Source: Candidatus Brevefilum sp.
GTDB lineage: Bacteria > Chloroflexota > Anaerolineae > Anaerolineales > Anaerolineaceae
DNA length: 5,336 nucleotides
Assembly (NCBI GenBank): GCA_007119455.1
Contig: SKPR01000083.1
Location: 1-5,336, forward strand
Reading direction: 5' to 3'
Shown here: one piece after another, positions 1 through 5,336 of the stretch
Layout of the letters: every line of letters starts with the position of its first letter
Position numbering within the stretch: position 1 is the stretch's first letter
Position numbers and translations under genes: made by a program
The notes under the pieces: model-generated
Told to the model about the DNA's origin: nothing
Database searches by the model: none
What the model saw: only the letters and a program-made list of their open reading frames with translations

Positions 1-332
1 ATGATCTCATGATAATCACGGGTGACGGCATAAGCGGATATCCACCCCAAGCCGCCAGGGGGTTCTTCCAATTCCTGTTGTGGACGGTTATAGGGCATGG
101 CCAGGCAGATCAGCCGCTGGCAACCCTCCAGAATCAACCGGGGGTCTTGCCGTTTCGCCAGCGTATCCTCCCTGCTGAGATATCCCATGCTGGCCTGATA
201 GCCAGCCTTGACCCAGGCCAGATAATGGTCAATTTGGGGCACGGGCAGAGACGGTGCGATGCCAAAATGGTTAAAACCGAGGCGGTTTGCCTCGGTTTTG
301 ATATCTGACTTCAATTTGTTCAGATCCTGCAT
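1..332 (-). CDS. queG: Epoxyqueuosine reductase QueG, N-terminal part (cut by window edge)
   Basis: The cobalamin- and Fe-S-dependent enzyme QueG reduces epoxyqueuosine to queuosine in tRNA, the last step of queuosine synthesis in the cytoplasm. Only the first 110 codons are visible; the gene runs off the left edge. I translated this frame by hand. It starts MQDLNKLKSDIK and shows the family's N-terminal (DUF1730-type) pattern: LGFNHFGIAP at residues 18-27, GYLSR at 50-54, RQDPRLILEGCQRLICLAM at 61-79, PYN at 80-82 and ISAYAVTRDYHEI at 98-110, which matches the AYA..RDYH signature of QueG. The catalytic Asp and the 4Fe-4S cysteines of the family would lie beyond the edge. The ATG at 330-332 is favoured because an in-frame TGA lies eight codons upstream. 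There is no good Shine-Dalgarno sequence, so translation may depend on reinitiation after the lipoprotein gene, which ends 17 nt upstream. Family assignment is confident; intactness of the full gene is unknown. Confidence 0.9.
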   Translation of the reverse strand, partial: MQDLNKLKSDIKTEANRLGFNHFGIAPSLPVPQIDHYLAWVKAGYQASMGYLSREDTLAKRQDPRLILEGCQRLICLAMPYNRPQQELEEPPGGLGWISAYAVTRDYHEI

Positions 333-349
333 GGGTAAATGGATGCCTG

Positions 350-1075
350 CTATTCAGTGGGTGTGGATGTTACCTCGGGTGTGGGTGTTACACCGGGTGT
401 GGATGTCACCTCAGGCGTGTTGGTCACCCCTGCGGTTGGTGTCGGCTGTCCGGGGGCCGCAGCGGACACATCAATGATGATATGGAAATCATAAAAAGCC
501 ACATTATTGGCATTAAATAGCTTCCAATTGCTGCGTTTGGTGCCCTCGGATTGCGGTGCAGTCAGGTTTACACTCACTGGAAGGCTTCTCTGCGGAGGGA
601 CGGACAACCACATAAAAACGGGGTCTGACGCACCCATTTGTTCACCAGATGCAAATTCAATGTAATAACCCGTTGTCCAGGTTGATGTACCCGTGTTCTC
701 AAAAGTCCAGGTGACTGAAAAGACCTCACCGGGTCTTATTTGCGTGTTGTCAGGCGGTTCCTGGATAATCACCACGGCGGAGTCGGTTCCACCACCAGGC
801 TGGTCAACAGCCCCGTTAGTGTCTGTGGGGGTTACATCCGGCGTGTTGGTCGGTACAGGGGTGGCAGTAAAAGTGGGTGACGGCAGGGGCGTCTCTGTGG
901 CCGTGGGCATTGCCTCCATCGTCATGGTTGCCTGGGCATCTGCGGTTTGGGCAAAGCTGGTCCGTTGGGCATCAATATCAACCTCGGGTTCGCTTTGGGC
1001 GCAGGCATTCAGTGCGACTCCAGTAAAAAGCGCAATGATCACTAAGGCAATGATGAGCCGAATTCTTTTTTTCAT
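350..1075 (-). CDS. Lipoprotein with NBR1-type Ig-like domain and Thr/Pro tail
   Basis: This is a predicted 241-aa lipid-anchored extracytoplasmic protein of unknown function. Residues 1-25 form a lipoprotein signal: KKR at 2-4, a hydrophobic core at about 7-22, and the lipobox LNAC with Cys25. Residues 26-55 are rich in Ala, Gln and Thr and could be helical. Residues 56-98 are a Thr/Pro/Gly linker. Residues 99-203 resemble the NBR1 Ig-like domain: IRPGEVF at 113-119, VTWTFENTGTSTW at 121-133, a Gly-rich turn SGEQMG at 143-148, and W184 in the last strands. The end (about 208-241) is a Pro/Thr/Val tail made of six-residue repeats. ATG 1073-1075 is preferred because GGAGG lies 11 nt upstream and the signal peptide begins there. 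The neighbour upstream is a longer paralogue; queG follows after 17 nt. The fold call rests on motif recognition. A role in binding or cell-surface structure is only a guess. Confidence 0.85.
   Translation of the reverse strand: MKKRIRLIIALVIIALFTGVALNACAQSEPEVDIDAQRTSFAQTADAQATMTMEAMPTATETPLPSPTFTATPVPTNTPDVTPTDTNGAVDQPGGGTDSAVVIIQEPPDNTQIRPGEVFSVTWTFENTGTSTWTTGYYIEFASGEQMGASDPVFMWLSVPPQRSLPVSVNLTAPQSEGTKRSNWKLFNANNVAFYDFHIIIDVSAAAPGQPTPTAGVTNTPEVTSTPGVTPTPEVTSTPTE
359..430 (-). repeat. Four 18-bp tandem repeats inside the lipoprotein gene
   Basis: Four units of 18 bp lie at 359-376, 377-394, 395-412 and 413-430. On the plus strand the first reads GGGTGTGGATGTTACCTC; units 1 and 3 differ at one base, unit 2 has three differences from unit 1, and unit 4 is the most diverged. 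Each encodes six residues of the V-T-[ST/PT]-T-P-[GE] type, forming the C-terminal Thr/Pro tail. Because the unit is a multiple of three, gain or loss of copies would change tail length without breaking the frame. Confidence 0.8.
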
Positions 1076-1086
1076 ATGACTTACAA

Positions 1087-1091
1087 CCTCC
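1087..1091 (-). promoter_or_regulatory. Ribosome binding site of the 241-aa lipoprotein gene
   Basis: The minus strand reads GGAGG here, 11 nt before the ATG at 1073-1075. The spacing is slightly long, but the match is strong and supports this start. Confidence 0.65.
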
Positions 1092-1127
1092 AGAACAAGT
1101 TCAAAATTTCAGTTTGTTCACCCATCA

Positions 1128-1155
1128 ATTGTAGGTGATCGATGAAAAATGTCAA
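1128..1155 (-). promoter_or_regulatory. Near-consensus sigma70 promoter between the two lipoprotein genes
   Basis: On the minus strand a perfect -35 box TTGACA (1150-1155) is followed by a 16-nt spacer and the -10 box TACAAT (1128-1133, five of six matches to TATAAT). Transcription would start near 1121, giving an untranslated leader of about 45 nt before the 241-aa lipoprotein gene. The -35 box begins only 10 nt after the stop codon of the upstream lipoprotein gene, so the whole promoter sits in the 90-nt gap. It would drive the shorter lipoprotein and probably queG, which has no promoter of its own in the 17-nt gap before it. No terminator is visible before it, so read-through from upstream is also possible. 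Confidence 0.7.
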
Positions 1156-1165
1156 GGTATTGGCA

Positions 1166-2299
1166 TCAAGGCTCAATTCTTGGACCGAACCACAGCGCTT
1201 CATCGTTCACTGCACTACCATTAGCTTCAACCAGCAGGATGAATTGGACTTTTCTACCAGCCAGCCTGTTCAGGTCAACACTGACCCGACTAAATCGGCC
1301 ATCCTGCACCTCATGCCAGGTCGCAAGGCTTTGTTCAGGGCCCCCATCGACACGATAATTCAGCTTGAATTTCACATCACAATCCGCCGAGCCATAACAG
1401 CCAATGATTGATTTAAAGGAAACACCACTGGTAATTATGATTTCAGGATAGGTACCCCTGATCCAACCGCCGTGTACCATCTGTGGATGAACCTGGAGTC
1501 CCGGCTCATCATCGACCACACCGTTTTCGAGGACAGGTTCGTCGATGACCCTGACCCAGCCATTACTATCCCCTGCTGTTCCCGGGCAGGGCAGTTCACC
1601 CGCCCCACTGCTCCAACTCACACCGCTGTCACAGAAATGTTTTGTGAAATCGTAGTAGGTGCCCTGCACCTCAATTTTGACCCAGAACGGCGCATCATTG
1701 GGGCCAATTCCGAAGATGATGCCACTGGCATTGCGCAGTTTGAAATCTCCTCGATGGGTGCCGGTTGTTATGGGAGATCGCATCTCCATGCTGATCTGGA
1801 CGCTTTCACCTGGGGCAATATTTTCGCTCGTGAGGGGTTGAGAAGCCGGTCCGCCCATGGCATCGCCCTCGAAGAAGATCACATCATAATTGGAGTCCCA
1901 GATGCAATTGCCGTTGTTTTTGAGCGTCCAGGTCTTGGTGAAAGTCTCACCAGGCTTGAGTTTCGTGCCATCAAGGACAGTTTCTGTCACAAACGCAGCC
2001 TGATCACATTTTGTGGATGGTGTGGGCGTATCCTCTGGCAGGGGTGTTGCTGCAGGGTTTTCGTCTGTATCGCCAGGGTTGCGATCATCGACATCAGGGG
2101 TGGGGGTTGATGTTTCATTCTGAGTGGGTTCAACCGTCGCCTGTGAAATCAGCGTTTGCTGTGCCTGTATTGTTGCCGCCGCTGCCGTATTTAATTGATC
2201 AACCTGTGATAGGGTGGTTTCTTCACCCCGGTAATTGCATCCGGAAACCCATAGGCTGAGAAATACAATAAGGGCTATCCATCGGATTGATTTCTTCAT
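1166..2299 (-). CDS. Lipoprotein with NBR1-type Ig-like domain and a C-terminal Cys-containing domain
   Basis: This is a predicted 377-aa lipid-anchored extracytoplasmic protein of unknown function. Residues 1-21 are a lipoprotein signal (KKSIR, hydrophobic core, lipobox VSGC, Cys21). Residues 30-58 form a possibly helical Ala/Gln/Thr segment; 59-97 are a Thr/Pro/Asp linker. Residues 98-212 are an NBR1-like Ig domain: LKPGETFTKTWTLKNNGNCIW at 114-134 apart from small variation, GDAMG at 145-149, APGESV at 162-167, RGDFKLRNASGIIFGIG at 183-199 and FWVKIEV at 205-211. Cys98 and Cys132 are placed as a likely disulfide. Residues 213-377 form a second domain with Trp229, the pairs Cys223/Cys238 and Cys301/Cys307, alternating hydrophobic segments and a final ALWFGPRIEP; it looks like a beta-sandwich, but I cannot name its family. 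The ATG at 2297-2299 is chosen because AGGAG lies 8 nt upstream and the signal peptide starts there; an upstream TTG would place charged residues ahead of it. Confidence 0.87.
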   Translation of the reverse strand: MKKSIRWIALIVFLSLWVSGCNYRGEETTLSQVDQLNTAAAATIQAQQTLISQATVEPTQNETSTPTPDVDDRNPGDTDENPAATPLPEDTPTPSTKCDQAAFVTETVLDGTKLKPGETFTKTWTLKNNGNCIWDSNYDVIFFEGDAMGGPASQPLTSENIAPGESVQISMEMRSPITTGTHRGDFKLRNASGIIFGIGPNDAPFWVKIEVQGTYYDFTKHFCDSGVSWSSGAGELPCPGTAGDSNGWVRVIDEPVLENGVVDDEPGLQVHPQMVHGGWIRGTYPEIIITSGVSFKSIIGCYGSADCDVKFKLNYRVDGGPEQSLATWHEVQDGRFSRVSVDLNRLAGRKVQFILLVEANGSAVNDEALWFGPRIEP

Positions 2300-2307
2300 G
2301 TCGTCTT

Positions 2308-2312
2308 CTCCT
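2308..2312 (-). promoter_or_regulatory. Ribosome binding site of the 377-aa lipoprotein gene
   Basis: The minus strand reads AGGAG, 8 nt before the ATG at 2297-2299. This near-ideal spacing decides the start against an in-frame TTG 69 nt upstream. Confidence 0.75.
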
Positions 2313-2328
2313 GGCAGCTTTTTCTGCC
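2313..2328 (-). other. Small 5'-leader hairpin touching the ribosome binding site
   Basis: The minus strand reads GGCAG-AAAAAG-CTGCC, a 5-bp GC-rich stem with a 6-nt loop. It ends at the base next to the AGGAG ribosome binding site. If transcription starts about 7 nt after the TATAAT box, the hairpin forms the very 5' end of the mRNA. Such 5'-terminal stems can protect mRNA or affect translation. That role is inferred; only the self-complementarity is seen. Confidence 0.45.
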
Positions 2329-2336
2329 TTTCAGCC

Positions 2337-2365
2337 ATTATATAATAAATCACCGGATAACAGAA
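2337..2365 (-). promoter_or_regulatory. Candidate promoter of the 377-aa lipoprotein gene
   Basis: A perfect -10 box TATAAT is on the minus strand at 2337-2342, followed by a leader of about 30 nt, a hairpin and a good ribosome binding site. The -35 position at 17-nt spacing (2360-2365) reads TTCTGT, a poor match, so the promoter may be weak, activator-dependent or placed slightly differently. The surrounding AT-rich stretch also contains overlapping TATTAT. Confidence 0.5.
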
Positions 2366-2370
2366 CAAAA

Positions 2371-2415
2371 TCCGGGCTGATTTTTATTCAAGGTTTTCCA
2401 GTCAGTTCAGCCGGA
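2371..2415. repeat. Inverted repeat upstream of the lipoprotein promoter
   Basis: The plus-strand arms TCCGGGCTGA (2371-2380) and TCAGCCGGA (2407-2415) are complementary over 9 bp with one bulged base, separated by 26 nt. On the minus strand the second arm is followed by TTTTGTT, so the RNA could act as a terminator for read-through from the exporter operon. Its place just upstream of the -10/-35 region would equally suit a regulator site. The sequence does not decide between the two. Confidence 0.4.
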
Positions 2416-2475
2416 TATAACACTGATATGTACACAGGGGTGCAATATTTTGACCAGATCGGACAGACTGGCAAT

Positions 2476-2516
2476 AATAAATAGTCCCCACAACCATCGG
2501 GGATGGGTGATTTATT
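2476..2516. terminator. Terminator-like palindrome after the ABC exporter operon
   Basis: Two nested stems are present. The outer arms AATAAAT (2476-2482) and ATTTATT (2510-2516) pair over 7 bp, and the inner arms TCCCC (2485-2489) and GGGGA (2499-2503) pair over 5 bp around a 9-nt loop. On the minus strand the GC stem is followed by CTATTTATTATT, as expected of an intrinsic terminator, although the T run is interrupted. It begins 40 nt after the stop codon of the last permease gene. Confidence 0.45.
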
Positions 2517-2556
2517 GACCGTTTTCTAGCGATCTGTGCTTATTAAACGATTGCTC

Positions 2557-3819
2557 TTATTCGACGGGTTTACCTGTCATCGCCTTGAGATAAAGGCCTA
2601 ATGAGAATTTCTTGCCGGTCAACAGAAGTTGTGCTCTGAACATGCTCGCCACAGCCCGAATCAGGATAAAGCTGGTGACAATCAGCAGTCCAATGGACAA
2701 TAGAATTTGCCAGAGGGGCACGCTCACCGCCGCGATGCGCGTCATCATGGTGTTGGGTGCAGTCAGGGGGAACAGGCTTAGAATCACAGCCAAGGTTGAA
2801 TTTGGCTGGTTGATGATGATACCGATCATAAACAAGGGGATCAACATCGGAAAGATGACGAGAAAGGTCGCCTGAGTTGCCTCTTTGACATTGGGCACCA
2901 GGGCGCCTACACCGGCCATCATCGATGCATAGACCAGGTATCCTGAAATGAAGAAGATAATGCCCCAGATCAGTACGATCGGTGCAGGCAACAGTGCAGG
3001 TGGAATGTCAAGGGTGCCACCGCCTAAACGCAGTATGAGATAGGCCGATCCAAGCCAGACTGCCATCTGCAGTAAGCCGACCAGACCCAGGCCGAGGATT
3101 TTCCCGGTTAACAGCTCGTTGGGCTTAATTGAGCTCATTAAAATCTCCATTACCCGGTTCTCTTTTTCTTTGGCGACGTTGTTCATCATCAGGCTGGCGG
3201 AGGATACGATCAGGACATAAAACAGCATCGTCATCCCGTAAGGGATGTAGAAGGCGGCCATATTGGTTGGGTCGACCTCGGGTTCCACATCAGGTGAGAG
3301 ATCAACCCATTGGACATGCAGGGGTACTTCATAGGTTTCAAACCGGGATAAATCGGCACCGAGCAGGTTGTAACGCAAGGTGGTATTGATGACCCAGGTT
3401 TCATCCATAGCCGTTAGCGGGTTGAAGTCATCTCTGTAATAGGAGACCGAGCCTGTTTCCAGGTAATCTTGATGGATCACGAAAAAACCTCTGATCTGAC
3501 CGGTCTGAACAGCATCCCGGGCCAGGGTCTCTGATTCAAAGGAGATCAGCCGGTCTTCTGCAATCCAGATTGGGATTTCCATGATGATGCCGGCCTGGTC
3601 AACATAGCCATCCTGTACATCCACATCTATATCAGGTGGAATGATGCCATTTAAATCAACATCAATTTCAGGTGTCTCAATCTCATCATCTGTGAAGAGC
3701 GAAATGCCGCCCAGGATCAGGGCTGGCACCAGGGGTACCAGGATTAGAACCAGTAAAAAAGAGCGCCGGGTGACGGTTTTGATAAATTCATTTTTAAGAA
3801 CAATCCAGATTTTATTCAT
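2557..3819 (-). CDS. ABC-2 type (NatB-like) exporter permease, second subunit
   Basis: This 420-aa membrane protein is probably one half of the channel of an ABC exporter, working with the preceding permease and ATPase. The layout fits the ABC2_membrane_3/NatB family: one membrane segment at about 20-41, a large extracytoplasmic region at about 43-188, then five or six membrane segments at about 190-212, 242-264, 280-306, 316-337, (341-360) and 369-391. The hallmark cytoplasmic motif follows the second segment: EKENRVMEIL at 218-227, then S..PNELLTGKI at 230-241. The extracytoplasmic part contains GYVDQAG (71-77), as in the partner (GYVDRSG), but is preceded by an acidic stretch at 44-70 that the partner lacks. 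The ATG overlaps the upstream stop codon by 4 nt (ATGA), which indicates translational coupling and explains the weak ribosome binding site. Length is normal for the family. Sodium, peptides, lipids or drugs are all possible substrates; nothing in the sequence selects one. Confidence 0.88.
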   Translation of the reverse strand: MNKIWIVLKNEFIKTVTRRSFLLVLILVPLVPALILGGISLFTDDEIETPEIDVDLNGIIPPDIDVDVQDGYVDQAGIIMEIPIWIAEDRLISFESETLARDAVQTGQIRGFFVIHQDYLETGSVSYYRDDFNPLTAMDETWVINTTLRYNLLGADLSRFETYEVPLHVQWVDLSPDVEPEVDPTNMAAFYIPYGMTMLFYVLIVSSASLMMNNVAKEKENRVMEILMSSIKPNELLTGKILGLGLVGLLQMAVWLGSAYLILRLGGGTLDIPPALLPAPIVLIWGIIFFISGYLVYASMMAGVGALVPNVKEATQATFLVIFPMLIPLFMIGIIINQPNSTLAVILSLFPLTAPNTMMTRIAAVSVPLWQILLSIGLLIVTSFILIRAVASMFRAQLLLTGKKFSLGLYLKAMTGKPVE

Positions 3820-5030
3820 GCCTGCACACGCTTCCCAAATAATTCTTTAAGTGTTAATTTCTTGCCATAACGCAGCATGCCCATATGGAAAGCCCGCCCG
3901 GCAAACCAGATCGCAAAAACAGCAAAAGCCACCAGGAGGGCGATGCTGAGTGCCAGTTCGCCGGTGGGAATTGTGGTGAAGGCCATCCGCGTTAGTATCG
4001 TGATGGGGGTTGAAAACGGGAAAAAGGTCAAAATCCGGGCCAGTGTCCCGTTTGGATTTTGCATGATTGGCATGATGACATAAAAGGGTATGGTCACGAG
4101 GAGTGAGAAAAACCCCGATATTTGTTGGGCTTCCTGCATTTCGGTCATGGTGGAACCAATCGCAGCCATAAAGGCCGCAATCATCACAAATGAAGGGATC
4201 ATCACCAGCACCATGATTAACGAATAATCTGCTGGCAGCGAAAAATCCTGTAAGAAAGGCCAGAATTGGCTGCCAATAAGCAGGGCGATCCAGCCAAAGA
4301 TCAGCCAGATCACGAGCTGGGTCAATCCCACGCCGATATTGCCCACGATTTTGCCCGTCATCAACTGGTTGGGGGTGACGGATGTGATCACGATTTCCAT
4401 TGTCCGGTTTTCTTTTTCTTCTACGATAGCCTGCAAGAGGTATCCACCGCTTGTCAGGACCACGATGATAAAAATGACACCAGCAATGAAGGGTAAAGAC
4501 ATGATCATCCAGTCGCCTTCAGCCATCTCGCGAGTGCGATCCAACGAACGGATGGTGATCATGCTGGTATCTTCAAGCCTTTCCTCAACGAGGGGATCCA
4601 GGTCCTCAAACAGTCCCAGATTTTGCCGAACGAACTGGTTGAATTGTGTCTGATAGCCAGTTCCGAGTTCTTCATAAAAAACCAGCTCAACTTCCAGAGA
4701 TTCTGGATAGGTTTCAGGGATGATGTAATATGCCTGGATGGCTTCATCATCCAGAGCTGACTGGGCGGCATTCACATCCGGATAGCTGATGAAATCGATC
4801 TGGGGATCAAAGAGCGTTCCTTCTTCTTCTAAGGGTTGGGGGTCATCCAAAACGCCTGAGCGATCAACATACCCGACGGGGGTGGAGTCGTGCATAATGA
4901 GTGCAATTAAGACAGCCACCAGTGTCATCCCAAGGATCAAACCGGGTAAGCTGAGCAGGCTGAACAAGAACCTTTTCTCAAAAACGTGTCGTTTATATTC
5001 ATACTTGATGATTTTCCATATTTTAAGCAT
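3816..5030 (-). CDS. ABC-2 type (NatB-like) exporter permease, first subunit
   Basis: This 404-aa membrane protein is paralogous to the next gene and probably its dimer partner. It has one N-terminal membrane segment (about 22-46), an extracytoplasmic region (about 47-174) starting with GYVDRSG at 53-59, then segments at about 177-200, 230-253, 270-292, 305-323 and 358-379. The family motif EEKENRTMEIVITS is at 204-217, followed by PNQLMTGKIVG at 220-230, in the same place relative to the second membrane segment as in the partner. The ATG at 5028-5030 is chosen over an in-frame TTG 27 nt upstream: it begins MLKIWKIIKYEYKR, a typical start for this family, and has GGGGA 5 nt ahead. It overlaps the ATPase gene by 8 nt, against 35 nt with the TTG. 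Its 3' end overlaps the next permease by 4 nt. Substrate unknown. Confidence 0.88.
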   Translation of the reverse strand: MLKIWKIIKYEYKRHVFEKRFLFSLLSLPGLILGMTLVAVLIALIMHDSTPVGYVDRSGVLDDPQPLEEEGTLFDPQIDFISYPDVNAAQSALDDEAIQAYYIIPETYPESLEVELVFYEELGTGYQTQFNQFVRQNLGLFEDLDPLVEERLEDTSMITIRSLDRTREMAEGDWMIMSLPFIAGVIFIIVVLTSGGYLLQAIVEEKENRTMEIVITSVTPNQLMTGKIVGNIGVGLTQLVIWLIFGWIALLIGSQFWPFLQDFSLPADYSLIMVLVMIPSFVMIAAFMAAIGSTMTEMQEAQQISGFFSLLVTIPFYVIMPIMQNPNGTLARILTFFPFSTPITILTRMAFTTIPTGELALSIALLVAFAVFAIWFAGRAFHMGMLRYGKKLTLKELFGKRVQA

Positions 5031-5336
5031 GGTTATCCCCGTGCTGTTTTTTAACAACCTGGATAAATATCTGGTTCAGGGGCGGGACGGCGATTTCAAA
5101 GGATGATAGCTCGGCACCCTGATTGATCAGGTTCCTCAGCACCTGGCTGGGCTGTGCGACCTCATCAAGCGTCATCCGGTAGCGACCGTCCATTTCCACG
5201 ATATTCTGGACGCCATCAATCTGTTCGGGCAGGCCATTGAGTGGTGTGACCAGGATGTCCCGGGAGGCAAATTTGCTCTGGATCTCTTTGAGGGTGCCGT
5301 ATAAAACACGATGCCCGTGATCGATAAGCAAAATCC
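5023..5336 (-). CDS. ABC exporter ATP-binding subunit, C-terminal end (cut by window edge)
   Basis: Only the last 103 codons are visible; the gene enters from the right edge, so Walker A, signature, Walker B and H-loop motifs are all outside. The visible part starts ILLIDHGHRVLYGTLKEI, the stretch that follows the H-loop in NatA/CcmA-type ATPases, where the usual form is .[VI]..[IL]..G..[VL].G.L.EI. The remaining 80 or so residues match the C-terminal extension of such exporter ATPases (DUF4162-like), ending in PLNQIFIQVVKKQHG, where family members often have L.EIF..... . The stop codon overlaps the start of the first permease by 8 nt, giving the order ATPase-permease-permease. The identity rests on this C-terminal pattern and on gene context. 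No internal start is likely to be real. Confidence 0.85.
   Translation of the reverse strand, partial: ILLIDHGHRVLYGTLKEIQSKFASRDILVTPLNGLPEQIDGVQNIVEMDGRYRMTLDEVAQPSQVLRNLINQGAELSSFEIAVPPLNQIFIQVVKKQHGDNHA

Noticed and set aside
9..308. Plus-strand open frame of 99 codons at the left edge
   Set aside because: The minus strand here encodes a clear QueG N-terminus; the plus frame gives no family-like pattern.
359..430. CRISPR-like array
   Set aside because: The units are contiguous 18-bp repeats with no spacers, and they are in frame within a Thr/Pro-coding tail.
693..1079. Plus-strand open frame of 128 codons
   Set aside because: It is antisense to the 241-aa lipoprotein. Its Val/Gly-rich composition is the reverse reading of the Thr/Pro linker codons.
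1472..2110. Plus-strand open frame of 212 codons
   Set aside because: It is fully antisense to the 377-aa lipoprotein, whose signal peptide, domain motifs and ribosome binding site are clear. The plus-strand translation has no recognisable domain.
2300..2368. N-terminal extension of the 377-aa lipoprotein from a TTG start
   Set aside because: It would place 23 mostly polar residues before a proper signal peptide, and it overlaps the TATAAT box and the ribosome binding site of the downstream ATG.
2287..2484. Plus-strand open frame of 65 codons in the intergenic region
   Set aside because: No ribosome binding site, no recognisable motif, and it overlaps the start, promoter and inverted repeats of the minus-strand lipoprotein gene.
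4559..4771. Short minus-strand open frame of 70 codons inside the first permease
   Set aside because: It is an alternate-frame shadow of the permease's extracytoplasmic region, which continues uninterrupted in its own frame.

Overview
The window looks like chromosomal DNA from a free-living bacterium, most likely a member of the Chloroflexota (Anaerolineae-like). The evidence is the two lipoproteins: each combines a lipobox, a long Thr/Pro linker and an NBR1-type Ig-like domain, an arrangement I associate with that phylum. The placement is an inference from protein style; no rRNA or other marker gene is present. All six genes supported here lie on the minus strand, so the text follows them from right to left in transcription order.

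Right part (2557-5336): a tightly packed ABC exporter operon. It holds the C-terminal end of an ATP-binding subunit cut by the window edge, followed by two related ABC-2 (NatB-type) permeases. The first junction overlaps by 8 nt and the second by 4 nt (ATGA), so the three genes are almost certainly co-transcribed and translationally coupled. The two permeases probably form a heterodimer driven by the single ATPase. The substrate cannot be read from the sequence.

Middle gap (2300-2556): 257 nt without a gene. It holds a terminator-like palindrome just after the exporter operon, a second inverted repeat, a perfect TATAAT -10 box, and a small hairpin next to the ribosome binding site of the next gene.

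Left-centre (350-2299): two adjacent lipoprotein genes sharing the same N-terminal plan (signal peptide with lipobox, Ala/Thr/Gln-rich segment, Thr/Pro linker, NBR1-like Ig domain). The upstream one (377 aa) adds a Cys-containing, predicted beta-rich domain of about 165 residues. The downstream one (241 aa) ends instead in a Thr/Pro tail encoded by 18-bp tandem repeats. The 90-nt gap between them contains a near-consensus sigma70 promoter, TTGACA-N16-TACAAT, so the second gene can be expressed separately.

Left edge (1-332): the first 110 codons of queG (epoxyqueuosine reductase, tRNA queuosine synthesis), 17 nt after the second lipoprotein gene and probably expressed from the same promoter.

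I found no RNA genes, mobile elements, CRISPR arrays, defence genes or clear signs of horizontal transfer. The least ordinary parts are the paired NBR1-Ig lipoproteins, the uncharacterised C-terminal domain of the longer one, and an acidic insertion in the second permease.
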